A stretch of 50,236 nt of DNA, from the NCBI GenBank assembly GCA_016209525.1, contig JACQWK010000601.1, positions 1-50,236 of the forward strand, read 5' to 3'. Each line of letters begins with the position of its first letter. Positions within the stretch are counted from its first letter, which is position 1. The notes beneath the pieces were generated by a model. It had not been told where the DNA came from. It was given only the letters and a program-made list of their open reading frames with translations, and did not search any database. The translations under genes and the position numbers were made by a program. Shown here one piece after another: positions 26,325-35,274 of this stretch. The DNA comes from Verrucomicrobiota bacterium (GTDB taxonomy: Bacteria; Verrucomicrobiota; Verrucomicrobiia; Limisphaerales; SIBE01).

Positions 26325-26791
26325 TGGTCATATATCATCAAAGAGTCCGAAAGTTAGCCTACACCCCTGTCCCCAAACTTGGTAGCCCGGACCTGCCGGT
26401 CCCAGCCATTCTCATTTGGGCCGCAGGCGCGAACGACGACCCGCGCATGTAGTCCCGGCTTTAGCCGGTTTTCTCGCGCTGACTAAAGCCGGAACTCAGT
26501 GCGCCAAAATCAGAATTGCTGAGCCGGTCCGCCCAGGCGGGATTCAGAATCGGGATTCTGGGATGCGACAGACTGGAATCACGGCGTATGGAATTTTGCA
26601 TCTTTCGTGTTGGGATTTGCTTTGGGTATCGGGATTCGGATTTCGAACTGCAGGCTCCGATGTCTTCTTGCTCACTTCTGGCCGGCGGCATAGGCTATGG
26701 CCACAACCAACGCCGCTTCTCCTCGGCTGACCAACGCCAGGCTCCGGGGACGCGCGACAGCATCCGGAGAATCGGAAAGAAAGGCTGCACT
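26325..26791. other. Gene-free gap with repeats
   Basis: Between the divergently oriented DUF455/ATP-grasp and oxidoreductase genes. It holds the 'GTAGTCCCGGCTTTAGCC' element (26449-26497) and AT-richer text with GGGATTCGGATTT-like runs near 26605-26650. Promoters for both genes must lie here, but I could not pick one out. Confidence 0.6.
26449..26497. repeat. Palindromic repeat, 'TAGTCCCGGCTTTAGCCGG' family
   Basis: TAGTCCCGGCTTTAGCCGG followed by CTAAAGCCGG, an imperfect palindrome. A better-preserved copy is at 49183-49236. Confidence 0.75.
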
Positions 26792-28087
26792 ATGAACAAA
26801 ATGTCTCGAAGAAATTTCGTCAAAACGTCCGGCACAGGCCTGGCCGGCTTTGCGTCACTCAACCTTGTCCAATCCTTCTCGCAATCCTCGCCGAACGAGC
26901 GCATCCGCCATGCGGTGATCGGCACCGGCGGCCAAGGCACGGGTCATTGCCGGGCTTTTGCGAACTTGAGAAGCTGCGAAGTCGTGGCGGTTTGTGATCT
27001 GGATGCGCAACGGCGCGACAAAGCCGCCGCCAGTGTGCCCAACGCCGAACGAGTGAAGAAGCATGACGACTATAGGAGAATGTTGGAAGACTCATCGATC
27101 GATACGGTGAGCATCGCGACCTGCGACCACTGGCACACGCCCATCGCGCTCGCGGCGATCCTGGCTGGCAAACATGTGTATGTGGAAAAACCGTGCAGCC
27201 ACAACGTGCACGAAAGCCGGCTCCTGGTGAAGGCAGCGCGCGAATACAAAAAGTGCGTCCAGCACGGCACCCAGCGGCGCAGCGCGGGCGATGCGATCGC
27301 AGGGGTCCGCGCCTTGCGGGATGGCGTCATCGGAAAGGTTTTGGTGGCCAAAGCCATCAACCACCAGTTGCGCGGCCCCATTGGGCGCGCGCCCGTGAGC
27401 GATCCACCCGCGGGCGTCAACTACGATCTTTGGCTCGGCCCGGCGCCCGCGCGCCCATTCACAAAGAATCGCTGGCACTACAACTGGCATTGGTTTTGGG
27501 ATTACGGCTGCGGCGACCTCGGCAACGACGGAATTCATCAAGTGGATGTCGCCCGGAGGGGCTTGGGAGTCGATTACCCGAAGTCCGCGATCTGTTCCGG
27601 AGGCCAACTGTTCTACGACGACGATCACGAGACTCCGGACACGCAGACCATCATCTATGAATACGAGCAATCCCATCTCATCTACGAGATGCGGCTTTTT
27701 ACGCCTTACGAGCTCGAAGGCCACGACAACGGCAACGTGTTCTACGGCACGAACGGCAAGATGGAAATTGGACGCCGAGGGGTCACGGTCACGTTGAAAG
27801 GTGGCGCGGCGAAAAAGATCGAGGGGGAACGCGAGAATCACATGGAGAATTTCCTCACCGCAGTTCGCGCGAATGATCCAGCCAAACTGAATGCGCGCAT
27901 CGACACCGGGGCCATCTCGGCCGATCTCTGCCATCTCGGCAACATCGGCACTCGGCTGGGCAGCCAGCGGCTTGAATATGACCCGGCGTCCGGAAAGGTC
28001 ATCCACTGCGGTGGCCGCGAGGCGGAGGCCAATGCCCTTCTTAAACGGACTTACCGCGCCGGGTACGAACTGCCTTACCGTGGTTGA
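26792..28087 (+). CDS. Gfo/Idh/MocA-family oxidoreductase with Tat signal
   Basis: 431 residues from the ATG at 26792, with a purine-rich AAAGG a few bases upstream; the frame is open to 26516 through repeat-like DNA. The N-terminus SRRNFVKTSGTGLAG is a twin-arginine export signal, so the protein should fold with its cofactor before export. A Rossmann segment follows (RHAVIGTGGQGTGHCRAF, VVAVCDLDAQRR), then the family hallmark HVYVEKPCSHN with the catalytic-region Lys, and a C-terminal alpha/beta domain containing YNWHWFWDYGCGDLGNDGIHQVD. These enzymes are NAD(P)-dependent and usually act on sugars or cyclitols. The type is heavily expanded in Planctomycetes and Verrucomicrobia. The substrate cannot be told. 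Confidence 0.9.
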   Translation: MNKMSRRNFVKTSGTGLAGFASLNLVQSFSQSSPNERIRHAVIGTGGQGTGHCRAFANLRSCEVVAVCDLDAQRRDKAAASVPNAERVKKHDDYRRMLEDSSIDTVSIATCDHWHTPIALAAILAGKHVYVEKPCSHNVHESRLLVKAAREYKKCVQHGTQRRSAGDAIAGVRALRDGVIGKVLVAKAINHQLRGPIGRAPVSDPPAGVNYDLWLGPAPARPFTKNRWHYNWHWFWDYGCGDLGNDGIHQVDVARRGLGVDYPKSAICSGGQLFYDDDHETPDTQTIIYEYEQSHLIYEMRLFTPYELEGHDNGNVFYGTNGKMEIGRRGVTVTLKGGAAKKIEGERENHMENFLTAVRANDPAKLNARIDTGAISADLCHLGNIGTRLGSQRLEYDPASGKVIHCGGREAEANALLKRTYRAGYELPYRG

Positions 28088-28150
28088 TGGAGGACGGTCT
28101 CTTCAGGTCCGGCTCCGCTGTCCCTCTCGAGGCGCGACTAGCAACCTTTA

Positions 28151-28261
28151 GTAGCGCAGATTTGCAGTCTGCCACGGGTCGGCGAGTCGGGAGCACTGGG
28201 ACGAGTCCGGCGCTTAGCCGACTGCAAGTCGGCGATACGGCAGACTTCAAGTCTGCGCTAC
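28151..28261. repeat. Large palindrome, 'GTAGCGCAGATTT' family
   Basis: Outer arms GTAGCGCAGATTTGCAGTC (from 28151) and GACTTCAAGTCTGCGCTAC (to 28261) pair, and an inner pair around GTCGGCGAGTCGG / CCGACTGCAAGTCGGC forms a second stem. A second copy is at 38244-38377. Confidence 0.88.
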
Positions 28262-28437
28262 GGCGCCTCCGCGCCAATTCGATCCTATAGGCGTGCTAAA
28301 TACTCGGAGTGGGCCCGGCGGTTCTGAGCAACACGAGTGCTCCCACCTGTCCGCCACTGTGGCAACACCGCTGGGCTGAAAACCCAATTCGATTTTGTAA
28401 TGTCCGCCCTGCCTGCCTTGGGAAACAATCCCGCCGT

Positions 28438-29493
28438 ATGAGGACCCCAAAGCTCAGACGGGCAGTCGGCGCGATGGCCGCCCTCGGCGTGATCATTGTG
28501 GCTTTCCTGATCTTCCAAAGTGTGCCGACTTCACCGACGCCACTCTTTCGGCCACTCCCCACACCTAACGGCTACGACGACTTTCTCAAGGCAGGGCAAC
28601 TCTTGGCGGGTCCGCAGAACGAGTTATCCAACACGAACGCGGAAACCTTGAGACCGCTCGTCGAGCAAAATCGAACCGCTCTCGGGCTCGTCCGTGCCGG
28701 TCTCGGTCGCGAATGCCAAGTGCCGCTGGAGTTTAGTACGAACTTCCTCGCTTCGCATATGAACGTGCTCGGTGACTTCAAACATCTCGCCCGGTTGCTC
28801 GTGGCGGAAGGCGTGCTCGCCGAGGCCGACCGCAATTTAGGAGACGCCGCGCGGACTTATCTGGACTTGATCCGGTTTGGCCGCGCCATTGCCCAAGGCG
28901 GTCTTGCCATCGACACCCTTGTGGCTGAGGCGATCCAGGCTCTCGGAGTCAAAAACTTTTGTCAAATCAGTGGTCGCCTGAACCCAGCCGAAATTTCCGG
29001 GGTGATCGAAGCACTGGAGGAGATCGATCGTCGAAGCGAAACCTTCGAGCAAATCCTGCTCCGAGAGCAAGCGTATTTCCGAAAAACGTACGGCTGGTGG
29101 TATGCCACCGCTCCGAGGGTCCTGACTAGGATTGCCAGCCTTCGCACTGGCGTCGATCAAACGAGACAAACCGAGCAAACCGTCGAGAGAACTTTTCTGC
29201 GCAGGAAAGCTCGACTCCGGCTGCTCATCGTCCATCTCGCCCTTCAGAGTTACAAAGCGGAACTCGCGTGCTACCCGAACAAATTGTCGGAACTCATCCC
29301 AAAATACCTCCGCGCGCTTCCGAAGGATCCATTCGGCGGTGAAGACCTCGTTTATTCGCCCGACAGCGTCGCCTACCGCCTTTACAGCCTGGGGCCGGAC
29401 CTGAAAGACGACGGTGGGAAACCGGCGTCCACTCGGACATCGGCGCCCCGGAAAGCCGGCGAGATTCCCCAAGGAGACATAATCCTGGATTGA
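28438..29493 (+). CDS. Membrane-anchored protein with GspG-like C-terminal segment
   Basis: 351 residues from the ATG at 28438; the frame is open to 28309. A single N-terminal membrane helix (AMAALGVIIVAFLIFQS) is followed by a mainly helical soluble region. The C-terminal 80 residues (ALQSYKAELACYPNKLSELI, then DPFGGEDLVYSPDS and YRLYSLGPDLKDDGG) closely follow the pattern found at the end of type II secretion major pseudopilins, although the N-terminus is not a prepilin signal. Such proteins are frequent in Planctomycetes and Verrucomicrobia and have no assigned role. It is probably anchored in the cytoplasmic membrane with its body outside. Confidence 0.78.
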   Translation: MRTPKLRRAVGAMAALGVIIVAFLIFQSVPTSPTPLFRPLPTPNGYDDFLKAGQLLAGPQNELSNTNAETLRPLVEQNRTALGLVRAGLGRECQVPLEFSTNFLASHMNVLGDFKHLARLLVAEGVLAEADRNLGDAARTYLDLIRFGRAIAQGGLAIDTLVAEAIQALGVKNFCQISGRLNPAEISGVIEALEEIDRRSETFEQILLREQAYFRKTYGWWYATAPRVLTRIASLRTGVDQTRQTEQTVERTFLRRKARLRLLIVHLALQSYKAELACYPNKLSELIPKYLRALPKDPFGGEDLVYSPDSVAYRLYSLGPDLKDDGGKPASTRTSAPRKAGEIPQGDIILD

Positions 29494-29540
29494 TCAAGAC
29501 TGGAAAGCCCGGCAAGCTGTTTTCCATGAACATGAACCTC

Positions 29541-29612
29541 GGAGCGCCGGTCTCCTGTCCGGCGCGAATCCGTCCTCCATCTGGGTCGCGGCGGGCCGGA
29601 GACCGGCGCTCC
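29541..29612. repeat. 'GGAGCGCCGG' palindrome, intergenic copy
   Basis: Arms GGAGCGCCGGTCTCCTGTCC and GGCCGGAGACCGGCGCTCC. It is the same family as the copy inside the ATP-grasp gene at 25231-25297. Confidence 0.87.
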
Positions 29613-29743
29613 GGTTCAGGAACGCCATGCCCGCAGGCAGTGCGGCAAATTCTCACGAGGCTCCTCGGCCAAAGCGGAGGGAATCTCAATTCAGTGCCGG
29701 GCAAATCAGCAGCCGCTAGTTTTTCCGAAGACGGCGGACGGTC

Positions 29744-29781
29744 CTCCCTCTCCCAGCGGGAGAGGGCCGGGATGAGGGGGA
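29744..29781. repeat. Single arm of the 'CCCTCTCCC' palindrome
   Basis: TCCCTCTCCCAGCGGGAGAG followed by GGCCGGGATGAGGGG, in the opposite orientation to the arm at 23969-24003. The gap 29494-29916 contains this, the preceding palindrome, and nothing else I can name. Confidence 0.8.
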
Positions 29782-29916
29782 AGGAGACCCGTCAAACTCC
29801 AGCGACGCCGAATCCTTGCCGATTGGATCAGAAGCCCTCAGCCACGCCTCGCGCGGACATGGCTGTCCGCGCTCCTGGCTTCCCCGATTTCACCCTTGTT
29901 TATTGAGACGTCGCCT

Positions 29917-30288
29917 ATGAACTCGATCGCCTCCGCAGAAACTCGAGCAGCAAACTTCTCGATCGCTCAACTCGACGAGATCGATCCCCTTCGTTGCCCA
30001 TGTGGAATTACGCGCCGCGCTTTTGCCTCGATGGAAAATTCGGTCGCCAGCATTCACCAAGTCGATATCCAGCTCGATGCCCAGACTCATTACCACAAGA
30101 AGATGACCGAGGTTTATCTTGTGCTGGAGGGTGAGGGCGCGGTCGAACTGGATGGAAGAACTTTCCCGGTGAAACCGATGACGGCGGTGATGATCAAACC
30201 CGGCTGCCGGCACCGCGCGATCGGGAAGCTCAAAATCATCAACGTCGCGATCCCTTCGTTCGATCCCACCGACGAATGGTTCGACTGA
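29917..30288 (+). CDS. Cupin-domain protein
   Basis: 123 residues from the ATG at 29917; an in-frame TTG is at 29896. The single cupin barrel shows motif 1 as THYHKKMTEVYLVLEGEG (two His and a Glu as metal ligands) and motif 2 as PGCRHRAIGKLKI with the fourth His. Small cupins of this type bind a divalent metal and act as isomerases, dioxygenases or binding proteins for sugars and small acids. There is no signal peptide. The neighbours give no clue to the substrate. A convergent pseudopilin gene ends 137 bases downstream. Confidence 0.88.
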   Translation: MNSIASAETRAANFSIAQLDEIDPLRCPCGITRRAFASMENSVASIHQVDIQLDAQTHYHKKMTEVYLVLEGEGAVELDGRTFPVKPMTAVMIKPGCRHRAIGKLKIINVAIPSFDPTDEWFD

Positions 30289-30424
30289 CCATGCTTCAGT
30301 CGAGATGTGCGCCGCCATGTTGTGGCTGTTCATGGTTCTGGCCGAGAAACCTGTTTTGAACGACACCTATTGACCGAAGCCGCTCTGAAAGCCGTTCCGG
30401 GAATCTTACCCGCTCGGGAGGTCC

Positions 30425-31090
30425 TCACTCCGGCGTCACTTCGAGAGGAGCAACGTGCCCGTCCATAAAGACAACGTTCTTGCCGGATTTAGGCGGCCGG
30501 CGATGGAATTCCTCGTAGTCGAGCAAGAGCGGGGTTGTTCCCGGTGGAAAGCTCACCACCCAATTAGTGTTTTGGACAACCTGGCCTTCGCTGACCAACT
30601 TTAGGTGCATGTTCGCCGTCCTGGTTTCATCAAGGCGATGGCCGTTCAATTCCCCGTTCCATTCATAGCTGGAGCCCTCGGAGGCGAAGCGGCCCACTTT
30701 ATCGACGGGGCATTTGAATACGGTGACGCTGTTTGTGTTCGTGCCCGCGCTTCGGCCAACGTACGACGCGAGCACATCGCAGATCCGTGGCAACGGATTT
30801 TGCGGATCGATGGGATTGGTGGGAAGGATTTCCGCGCTCGGCAGCCGTTCATTGTTGTCTTCGGAATACAAACGCGTGGCGATCCCCAGTTGCCTGAGAT
30901 TGTTCACACAAACGGCGTTATACGCTTTGGCTTTCGCCTTGCCCAGGGCAGGAAACAACAGACTCGCCAAAAGGCCAATGATCGCGATCACAACGAGCAA
31001 TTCGATTAAGGTGAAGGCGAGACGCGCCTTTTCGCGGCTCGGTTTCAGGCTGCGGTGGAGGGGTTGGTCGGAACAATTGGGTGTTTTCAT
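30425..31090 (-). CDS. Prepilin-type (pseudopilin) protein
   Basis: 221 residues. After a 25-residue basic leader comes [20 protein letters not shown], the prepilin peptidase site and anchor helix, then [20 protein letters not shown], the typical first soluble helix. The C-terminus carries a complete H-x9-DG motif, [17 protein letters not shown]. It is the second of three unlinked pseudopilins in this window; the genes cannot belong to one pilus operon. Each may be a substrate of a shared type II secretion-like machinery coded elsewhere. A large repeat follows directly upstream. Confidence 0.88.
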   Translation of the reverse strand: MKTPNCSDQPLHRSLKPSREKARLAFTLIELLVVIAIIGLLASLLFPALGKAKAKAYNAVCVNNLRQLGIATRLYSEDNNERLPSAEILPTNPIDPQNPLPRICDVLASYVGRSAGTNTNSVTVFKCPVDKVGRFASEGSSYEWNGELNGHRLDETRTANMHLKLVSEGQVVQNTNWVVSFPPGTTPLLLDYEEFHRRPPKSGKNVVFMDGHVAPLEVTPE

Positions 31091-31103
31091 GATGAGAACT
31101 CAG

Positions 31104-31299
31104 AGTCTGTTTGAAAAAGCCGTTTGGGTAGCACAGGCTACCCGCCTGTGCCGTCCGGCAACCAGCCGGACGGAGCGTGTGCGGCGTCAATGAACCAAAG
31201 TTGCGCAGATGCCATCGCGACGCCCGCTGCCGTTCCGGTCGGCAAGTTGCCGACCGGGGCGGGCAGGTTGCCCGCGCTACCCATTCTTCAAACACACTC
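31104..31299. repeat. Large palindromic repeat, 'GGGTAGCACAGGCT' family, copy 1
   Basis: Nested arms: GTCTGTTTGAA near 31106 pairs with TTCAAACACAC near 31288-31298; GGGTAGCACAGGC at 31126 pairs loosely with GCCCGCGCTACCC at 31270-31282; inside are GCCTGTGCCGTCCGGC and CGGTCGGCAAGTTGCCGACCG stems. Copy 2, in the same orientation, is at 35079-35274. Confidence 0.87.
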
Positions 31300-31332
31300 A
31301 TCGAAGGAACTGTGATTTGCATGTCCGGCTGA

Positions 31333-32244
31333 TCATTTCTCGTTGAACCCGCGGCGCGCGCGCGCGCGTTGGACCCGCTGTTCGGGTGTCAGCCTGTCGA
31401 AGCGCTCGTTCGAGTTTGGCCCCGGTCCGTGCATGGCGCCGCCTAATTCGGGTGGCTTTGGTCTGCGCGTGGACAGGGACTGGCTCGATCCGTGCCGAGC
31501 GGGTGTCCTCACGCCGAAGCCGACTCCCATGCTCGATTTGCGGAACGCCAGATAAGTCGTCCATCGGCCATCGACCTTTCGTGCGGTCTCCGAAGCGGCT
31601 TCGGCTGTTGCCGGTCTGTCCTGCGCCGCGCCGTCGTTACCGAGCCGTGGGCGCAACTGAGATTCCAGGACCAGCTCTTCGGGCGACCACATTTCAACCT
31701 GGCCGCTCGGGCCTCCCTGGAAAACGACTGGGCCCCCCGCTCCACGTTTGACCATCATCATCCCGCCCCTCCCTCGCATCGGCCCAGGTGCGCCAGGGTT
31801 CGGCCCGGAGGAGAAACTTGGGCCTGTTTCAACAGCTCCTGGCCGATCCAAGTCCGGCAGATTTGGCGCAATCGTGGTCCAGCCGGCGGGCGCGATCTTG
31901 CCGTCGCCGCGCAAGGCGGAATCCAGTTTTTCAAGTGCGCGTTTAGAGCCGTAAACCGCGTAAAGCGTGGACCAGCGTGCGCCGGCTTGTTCGGCGATCC
32001 GGTCCAGCACATCCGGAAGCGGCTTGTCTGCCACGTGGAGTGTGATGCGAGCATCCAGGGCCTTTTCCGCGCGAATCTTCTTCCAAGTCTGCCTTTCGAT
32101 TTTGCGCAAGACTTCGGCGAGCGGAGCATTGCGCACATCCAAACTGACGAGTTGACGGTGCGCGCGCCAAACAGCCTGGCCGACCCACCACCCGCCCGCG
32201 GCGAGCAGCGTGACGATTCCGAGCAGCAGGGATTTCGTTTTCAT
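31333..32244 (-). CDS. STN/secretin N-domain-like anchored protein
   Basis: 303 residues. The N-terminus MKTKSLLLGIVTLLAAGGWW is a signal peptide or membrane anchor. Residues about 33-100 (LVSLDVRNAPLAEVLRKIER, QTWKKIRAEKALDARITLHV, KPLPDVLDRIAEQAG) have the pattern of the STN short domain found at the start of secretins and TonB-dependent transducers. The remainder is low-complexity, with a run of Gly, Met and Pro (PMRGRGGMMMVKRG) and an Arg/Pro-rich end, and is probably disordered. No secretin channel domain follows, so this is a stand-alone STN-like protein. It may work with the nearby pseudopilin or with the two-component genes upstream, but neither link is shown. Confidence 0.72.
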   Translation of the reverse strand: MKTKSLLLGIVTLLAAGGWWVGQAVWRAHRQLVSLDVRNAPLAEVLRKIERQTWKKIRAEKALDARITLHVADKPLPDVLDRIAEQAGARWSTLYAVYGSKRALEKLDSALRGDGKIAPAGWTTIAPNLPDLDRPGAVETGPSFSSGPNPGAPGPMRGRGGMMMVKRGAGGPVVFQGGPSGQVEMWSPEELVLESQLRPRLGNDGAAQDRPATAEAASETARKVDGRWTTYLAFRKSSMGVGFGVRTPARHGSSQSLSTRRPKPPELGGAMHGPGPNSNERFDRLTPEQRVQRARARRGFNEK

Positions 32245-32267
32245 GGTTCTTGATTTGTTTCGTTTCA

Positions 32268-32396
32268 GAGCCTGTTTGCAAGGTCGTAGCAGCCGACGTG
32301 AGGAGGCTCACTTCAACGTCCGAAACTTAAAGTCCGAAATAACCAGAGCCTCGTTACCTCGGCTGCTCCTGGTCACGGGCATTTCAAAACAGGCTT
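32268..32396. repeat. Palindromic repeat, 'GTAGCAGCCGACGTGAGGAGG' type
   Basis: Outer arms GAGCCTGTTTGCAAG / TTTCAAAACAGGCT and inner arms AGCAGCCGACGTGAGGAGGC / GAGCCTCGTTACCTCGGCTGCT. One copy in this window. It shares the 'CTGTTTG' edge with the repeats at 31104 and 35079, although the core differs. Confidence 0.82.
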
Positions 32397-32623
32397 TCAA
32401 CCGTCGCGCCCACTGTCGGTCGCTTTGCCTCGGCGCGCGACTGGAATGTGACCAACCAAAATCAAATCGGGGATGAAAGCGGTGGGAATTGGGACAAGTG
32501 GGAAGTCAAACAGAAATACGAAACAAATTCGAATGAGAAAAGCTCGAATGACCAAACGCCGCGCGGTCCGATTTAGCGCAGCCTGTTTCGGATTTAGGTC
32601 ATTTGGACATTCGGGATTGTTTT

Positions 32624-32644
32624 GGATTTCGGATTTCGGATTTC
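32624..32644. repeat. Tandem heptamer GGATTTC x3
   Basis: Three perfect copies of GGATTTC lie just outside the 3' end of the LytTR regulator gene. Similar text (GGGATTCGGATTTCG) occurs near 26630. The rest of 32397-32648 shows no gene. Confidence 0.8.
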
Positions 32645-32648
32645 GGGC

Positions 32649-33407
32649 TCAAACTTCCGCCAGCCGCGCTTGCAGTTCGCCGAGGCTGCAGGTCATGTCG
32701 AAGCGGGTTCCGTTCTTGAGCAGGACCGAGTATTGGCCGGGGCCGAGCGGCTGAACTTCGCGGATTTGCGCCAGGTTGACAATGACCGACCGGCTGATCC
32801 GCATGAATCCGGCGGGTGCGAGCCGGGCCTCCATGGCCGCAGTGGTTTCGCGCACGATGTGACGTTCTTTGCCGGAGTGCAGGACGACATAGTTGCCCGC
32901 GGCTTCCACGTGATCGATCTCTTCGGGCTTGAGAAACACGATGCGCTCCGGCGATCGTACCAGGATACGTCCGACCGGAGTCGCTGCATGGAGGTGGTTC
33001 AGCAGGCCCGCGAGTTGCGGGTTCGGTCGGCGCTGCGGACTTTTGTCCAGTTGGCTCCGCGCGCGTTGCACCGCCCTCTTGAATCGTGCCTCGGTGAACG
33101 GCTTCAGCAGATAATCCAGCGCGTTGACTTCAAACGCACGGATGGCGTGTTCGTCGTGGGCGGTCGTGAAAATCACCACCGGGATTTGTTCCGGTGCGAG
33201 GGCTTCGAGCACCTCGAACCCGTTGAGCCGGGGCATTTGCACATCCAGGAAGAGCAAGTCGGGCCGATGCTCCTGCGTGGCTTTGAGCGTCTGCGCTCCA
33301 TTGGAACATTCCGCGACGATTTCAACATCCGGTTCGTCGGCGAGGAAGGAACGGACGCGCTCGCGCGCGAGCGGTTCGTCGTCGGCAATGACGGCGCGGA
33401 CTTTCAT
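32649..33407 (-). CDS. LytTR-family response regulator
   Basis: 252 residues from the ATG at 33407, which overlaps the kinase stop by four bases; an upstream in-frame ATG is at 33419. The receiver domain (1-120) has the acidic pair D9/D10, the phospho-acceptor D55 in LLFLDVQMPRLNGFE, T81/T82 and K102 in LLKPF. The LytTR DNA-binding domain occupies about 147-250 (ILVRSPERIVFLKPEEIDHV, YVVLHSGKERHIVRET, FMRISRSVIVNLAQI). It is most like AlgR/LytR-type regulators, which bind imperfect repeats upstream of their targets as dimers. It is co-translated with the LytS-type kinase. Targets are unknown; the adjacent STN-like gene is a candidate. Confidence 0.95.
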   Translation of the reverse strand: MKVRAVIADDEPLARERVRSFLADEPDVEIVAECSNGAQTLKATQEHRPDLLFLDVQMPRLNGFEVLEALAPEQIPVVIFTTAHDEHAIRAFEVNALDYLLKPFTEARFKRAVQRARSQLDKSPQRRPNPQLAGLLNHLHAATPVGRILVRSPERIVFLKPEEIDHVEAAGNYVVLHSGKERHIVRETTAAMEARLAPAGFMRISRSVIVNLAQIREVQPLGPGQYSVLLKNGTRFDMTCSLGELQARLAEV

Positions 33408-35032
33408 GCAGGATCGCAATCGCCGCGTCCGGTTCGCGAGGGCAGCGCGGGCGACTCGCCCGCTCCGTTCGGCGACTCAGCAAGTGGAATCGCCGCCGCG
33501 TTCGGCCGCAATTCGAACGCTTGACTCCCTTCCGGAGCGCTCGTCGTTCTGTCGGGCGGCTCGCCCGGCGGTACAGGCGAGCTGCCTGTTTCACCCACGC
33601 CAATTGCACGCCCATCGTCCGGAATTCCGGTTACTGGGTGCCAAGGAACTTCGAGACGCACGGTGACGCCCCCTTCGGGACGAGGCGCCAGTTCGATTTT
33701 TTGACGCGGGCCATAAAGCGTTTCGAGCCGCGCCCGCAAGTTCGTCAGGCCAATTCCGCTTCCGCCGCTCGGAACCGGCGCGGGAGAGCGCGCCGGCACC
33801 AGTTGGGCGGTCGCGCCAGGCCGATCGCCCGCAGTTTTCAACTCATCGAAATCAGGGGCGGAGTTGGGCAGGCCAACTCCGTTGTCTTCCACGATCAACA
33901 CCAAGTTCCCGTTTTCGCGACGCGCCGTCAGCCGAACCACGCCGGCTTTCTCAGCCGGCTCAATGCCGTGCCGGATGGCGTTCTCGACGAGCGGTTGGAG
34001 GACCAGCGCGGGCACCAGGCAATCCAGCGCCGCCTGCTCAATTTCCTGTTCGACGCGCAGCTTGTCGCCGAATCGAGTTTGCTGAATTTCGAGGTAACGC
34101 TCGACAAACTGCAGTTCCTCGCGAAGCGCGATCTCTGGCCTTTCGGACTGACTGAGTGCGAGGCGCAGCAACTCGCTGAGGGACATGAGCGTCGCCTCGG
34201 CCAGGCGCGGATCGCGACGGAGCAAGGCCGCGATGGCATTCAGGCTGTTAAAAAGGAAATGGGGATGCAACTGCGCTCGGAGCGTGTGGAGCCGGGCGCT
34301 GGCGAGATTGGATTCGAGAAACAGCGCGCGGTGTTCCCGCTCGCGGAACCGACGATAAAAAAGGATCGAGTGCGCCAAACCGACGATCGCGCCATAGGCG
34401 AGCAAATCGACCAGCATGGACCAGAGGTCCAGTTTTCGTTCTCCCGGCGGAGGTGGAGGAAGTTTGAAGTCTGGATGCGGCGGGCCGAGCAGATTCGCCA
34501 GGTTGGTGCCCGAAACATGCCGTCGCCATCCGGCCGCGGCGCCTTCGGAAATGCGTACCTGAAACGTATTTGTCTCCCGGACTCCTGGCGTCGGCTCGGA
34601 TTTGATGATCGTCACGCGGGAGAACTTCACGCGGGTGCGACAATTGACGCTGTGGGAAGCGGCTAGAAAGGCCACGCAGGCCACGAGGTTCAGCGGCAAA
34701 CTCAGCCGGAGCCGTCCCCGTTCCAGCGGGAAACATGCAGCCACCAACGCCACATAAGGGCCAAACAGAAGCCAAGGAAAACCCCGCTGCAAATGAATCT
34801 CGGTCCAGGAAAGGCCGAAGTCTCGTTCCGCAACCGGAGTATCCGGCGTCGCCGCCTTATGAACGATCCACACCGTCGGGCCTGCGTTGCCTCGCAGCAA
34901 CCACCACAGCGCCAGGCCAACGAAGACCGTCCATCCGAAGACGCACAGCCACGCGATTCGGCGTCTCTGCCATGAGTCTGTTGCTTCTGGTGGTTTGCTA
35001 TAGATTGTGTTTTTCAAAACCTGATGACTCAC
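33404..35032 (-). CDS. LytS/YehU-type sensor histidine kinase
   Basis: 542 residues from a GTG at 35032. Two membrane helices near 28-47 and 88-101, another near 112-126, a periplasmic or loop segment, and a further helix near 206-225 precede the cytoplasmic His_kinase domain, whose signature LHPHFLFNSLNAIAALLRR places the phospho-histidine at His258. The ATP-binding boxes are LQPLVENAIRHGIEP, VEDNGVGL and GGSGIGLTNLRARLETLYG. This family pairs with LytTR regulators, as here. The last 60 residues or so (after VPWHPVTG) are Pro/Gly/Ala-rich and outside the family's core; the DNA beneath has GGGCGACTCGCCCG-type palindromes, so the tail probably arose from repeat DNA read in frame. Confidence 0.93.
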   Translation of the reverse strand: MSHQVLKNTIYSKPPEATDSWQRRRIAWLCVFGWTVFVGLALWWLLRGNAGPTVWIVHKAATPDTPVAERDFGLSWTEIHLQRGFPWLLFGPYVALVAACFPLERGRLRLSLPLNLVACVAFLAASHSVNCRTRVKFSRVTIIKSEPTPGVRETNTFQVRISEGAAAGWRRHVSGTNLANLLGPPHPDFKLPPPPPGERKLDLWSMLVDLLAYGAIVGLAHSILFYRRFREREHRALFLESNLASARLHTLRAQLHPHFLFNSLNAIAALLRRDPRLAEATLMSLSELLRLALSQSERPEIALREELQFVERYLEIQQTRFGDKLRVEQEIEQAALDCLVPALVLQPLVENAIRHGIEPAEKAGVVRLTARRENGNLVLIVEDNGVGLPNSAPDFDELKTAGDRPGATAQLVPARSPAPVPSGGSGIGLTNLRARLETLYGPRQKIELAPRPEGGVTVRLEVPWHPVTGIPDDGRAIGVGETGSSPVPPGEPPDRTTSAPEGSQAFELRPNAAAIPLAESPNGAGESPALPSRTGRGDCDPA

Positions 35033-35078
35033 TCATTCATACGACCCGCCGCGCGATGTTGCAATGCAGCCCGCTGAG

Positions 35079-35274
35079 AGCGTGTTTGAGAATTCAGTTT
35101 CGGGTAGCACAGGCTGCCAGCCTGTGCCGCCCGGCCACCTGCCGGACGGAACGGGCGCGACGTCGATGAGTAATCCTGGCGCCGGTCTGGCTTTGACACC
35201 CGCTGCCATTCCGGTCGGCAGGTTGCCGACCGGGGCGGGCAAGTTGCCCGCGCCACCCATATTCAAGACACTCT
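35079..35274. repeat. Large palindromic repeat, 'GGGTAGCACAGGCT' family, copy 2
   Basis: Same order of stems as copy 1: GTGTTTGAG edge, GGGTAGCACAGGCTGCC, a GCCTGTGCC stem, CGGTCGGCAGGTTGCCGACCG, GGGCAAGTTGCCCGCGCC and a TTCAAGACACTC edge. It lies upstream of the kinase start, while copy 1 lies beyond the STN gene. The 3.8 kb between them holds the STN, LytTR and LytS genes. Confidence 0.87.

Noticed and set aside
25356..26357. 333-codon forward frame
   Set aside because: Antisense shadow of the DUF455/ATP-grasp gene, which has clear family motifs.
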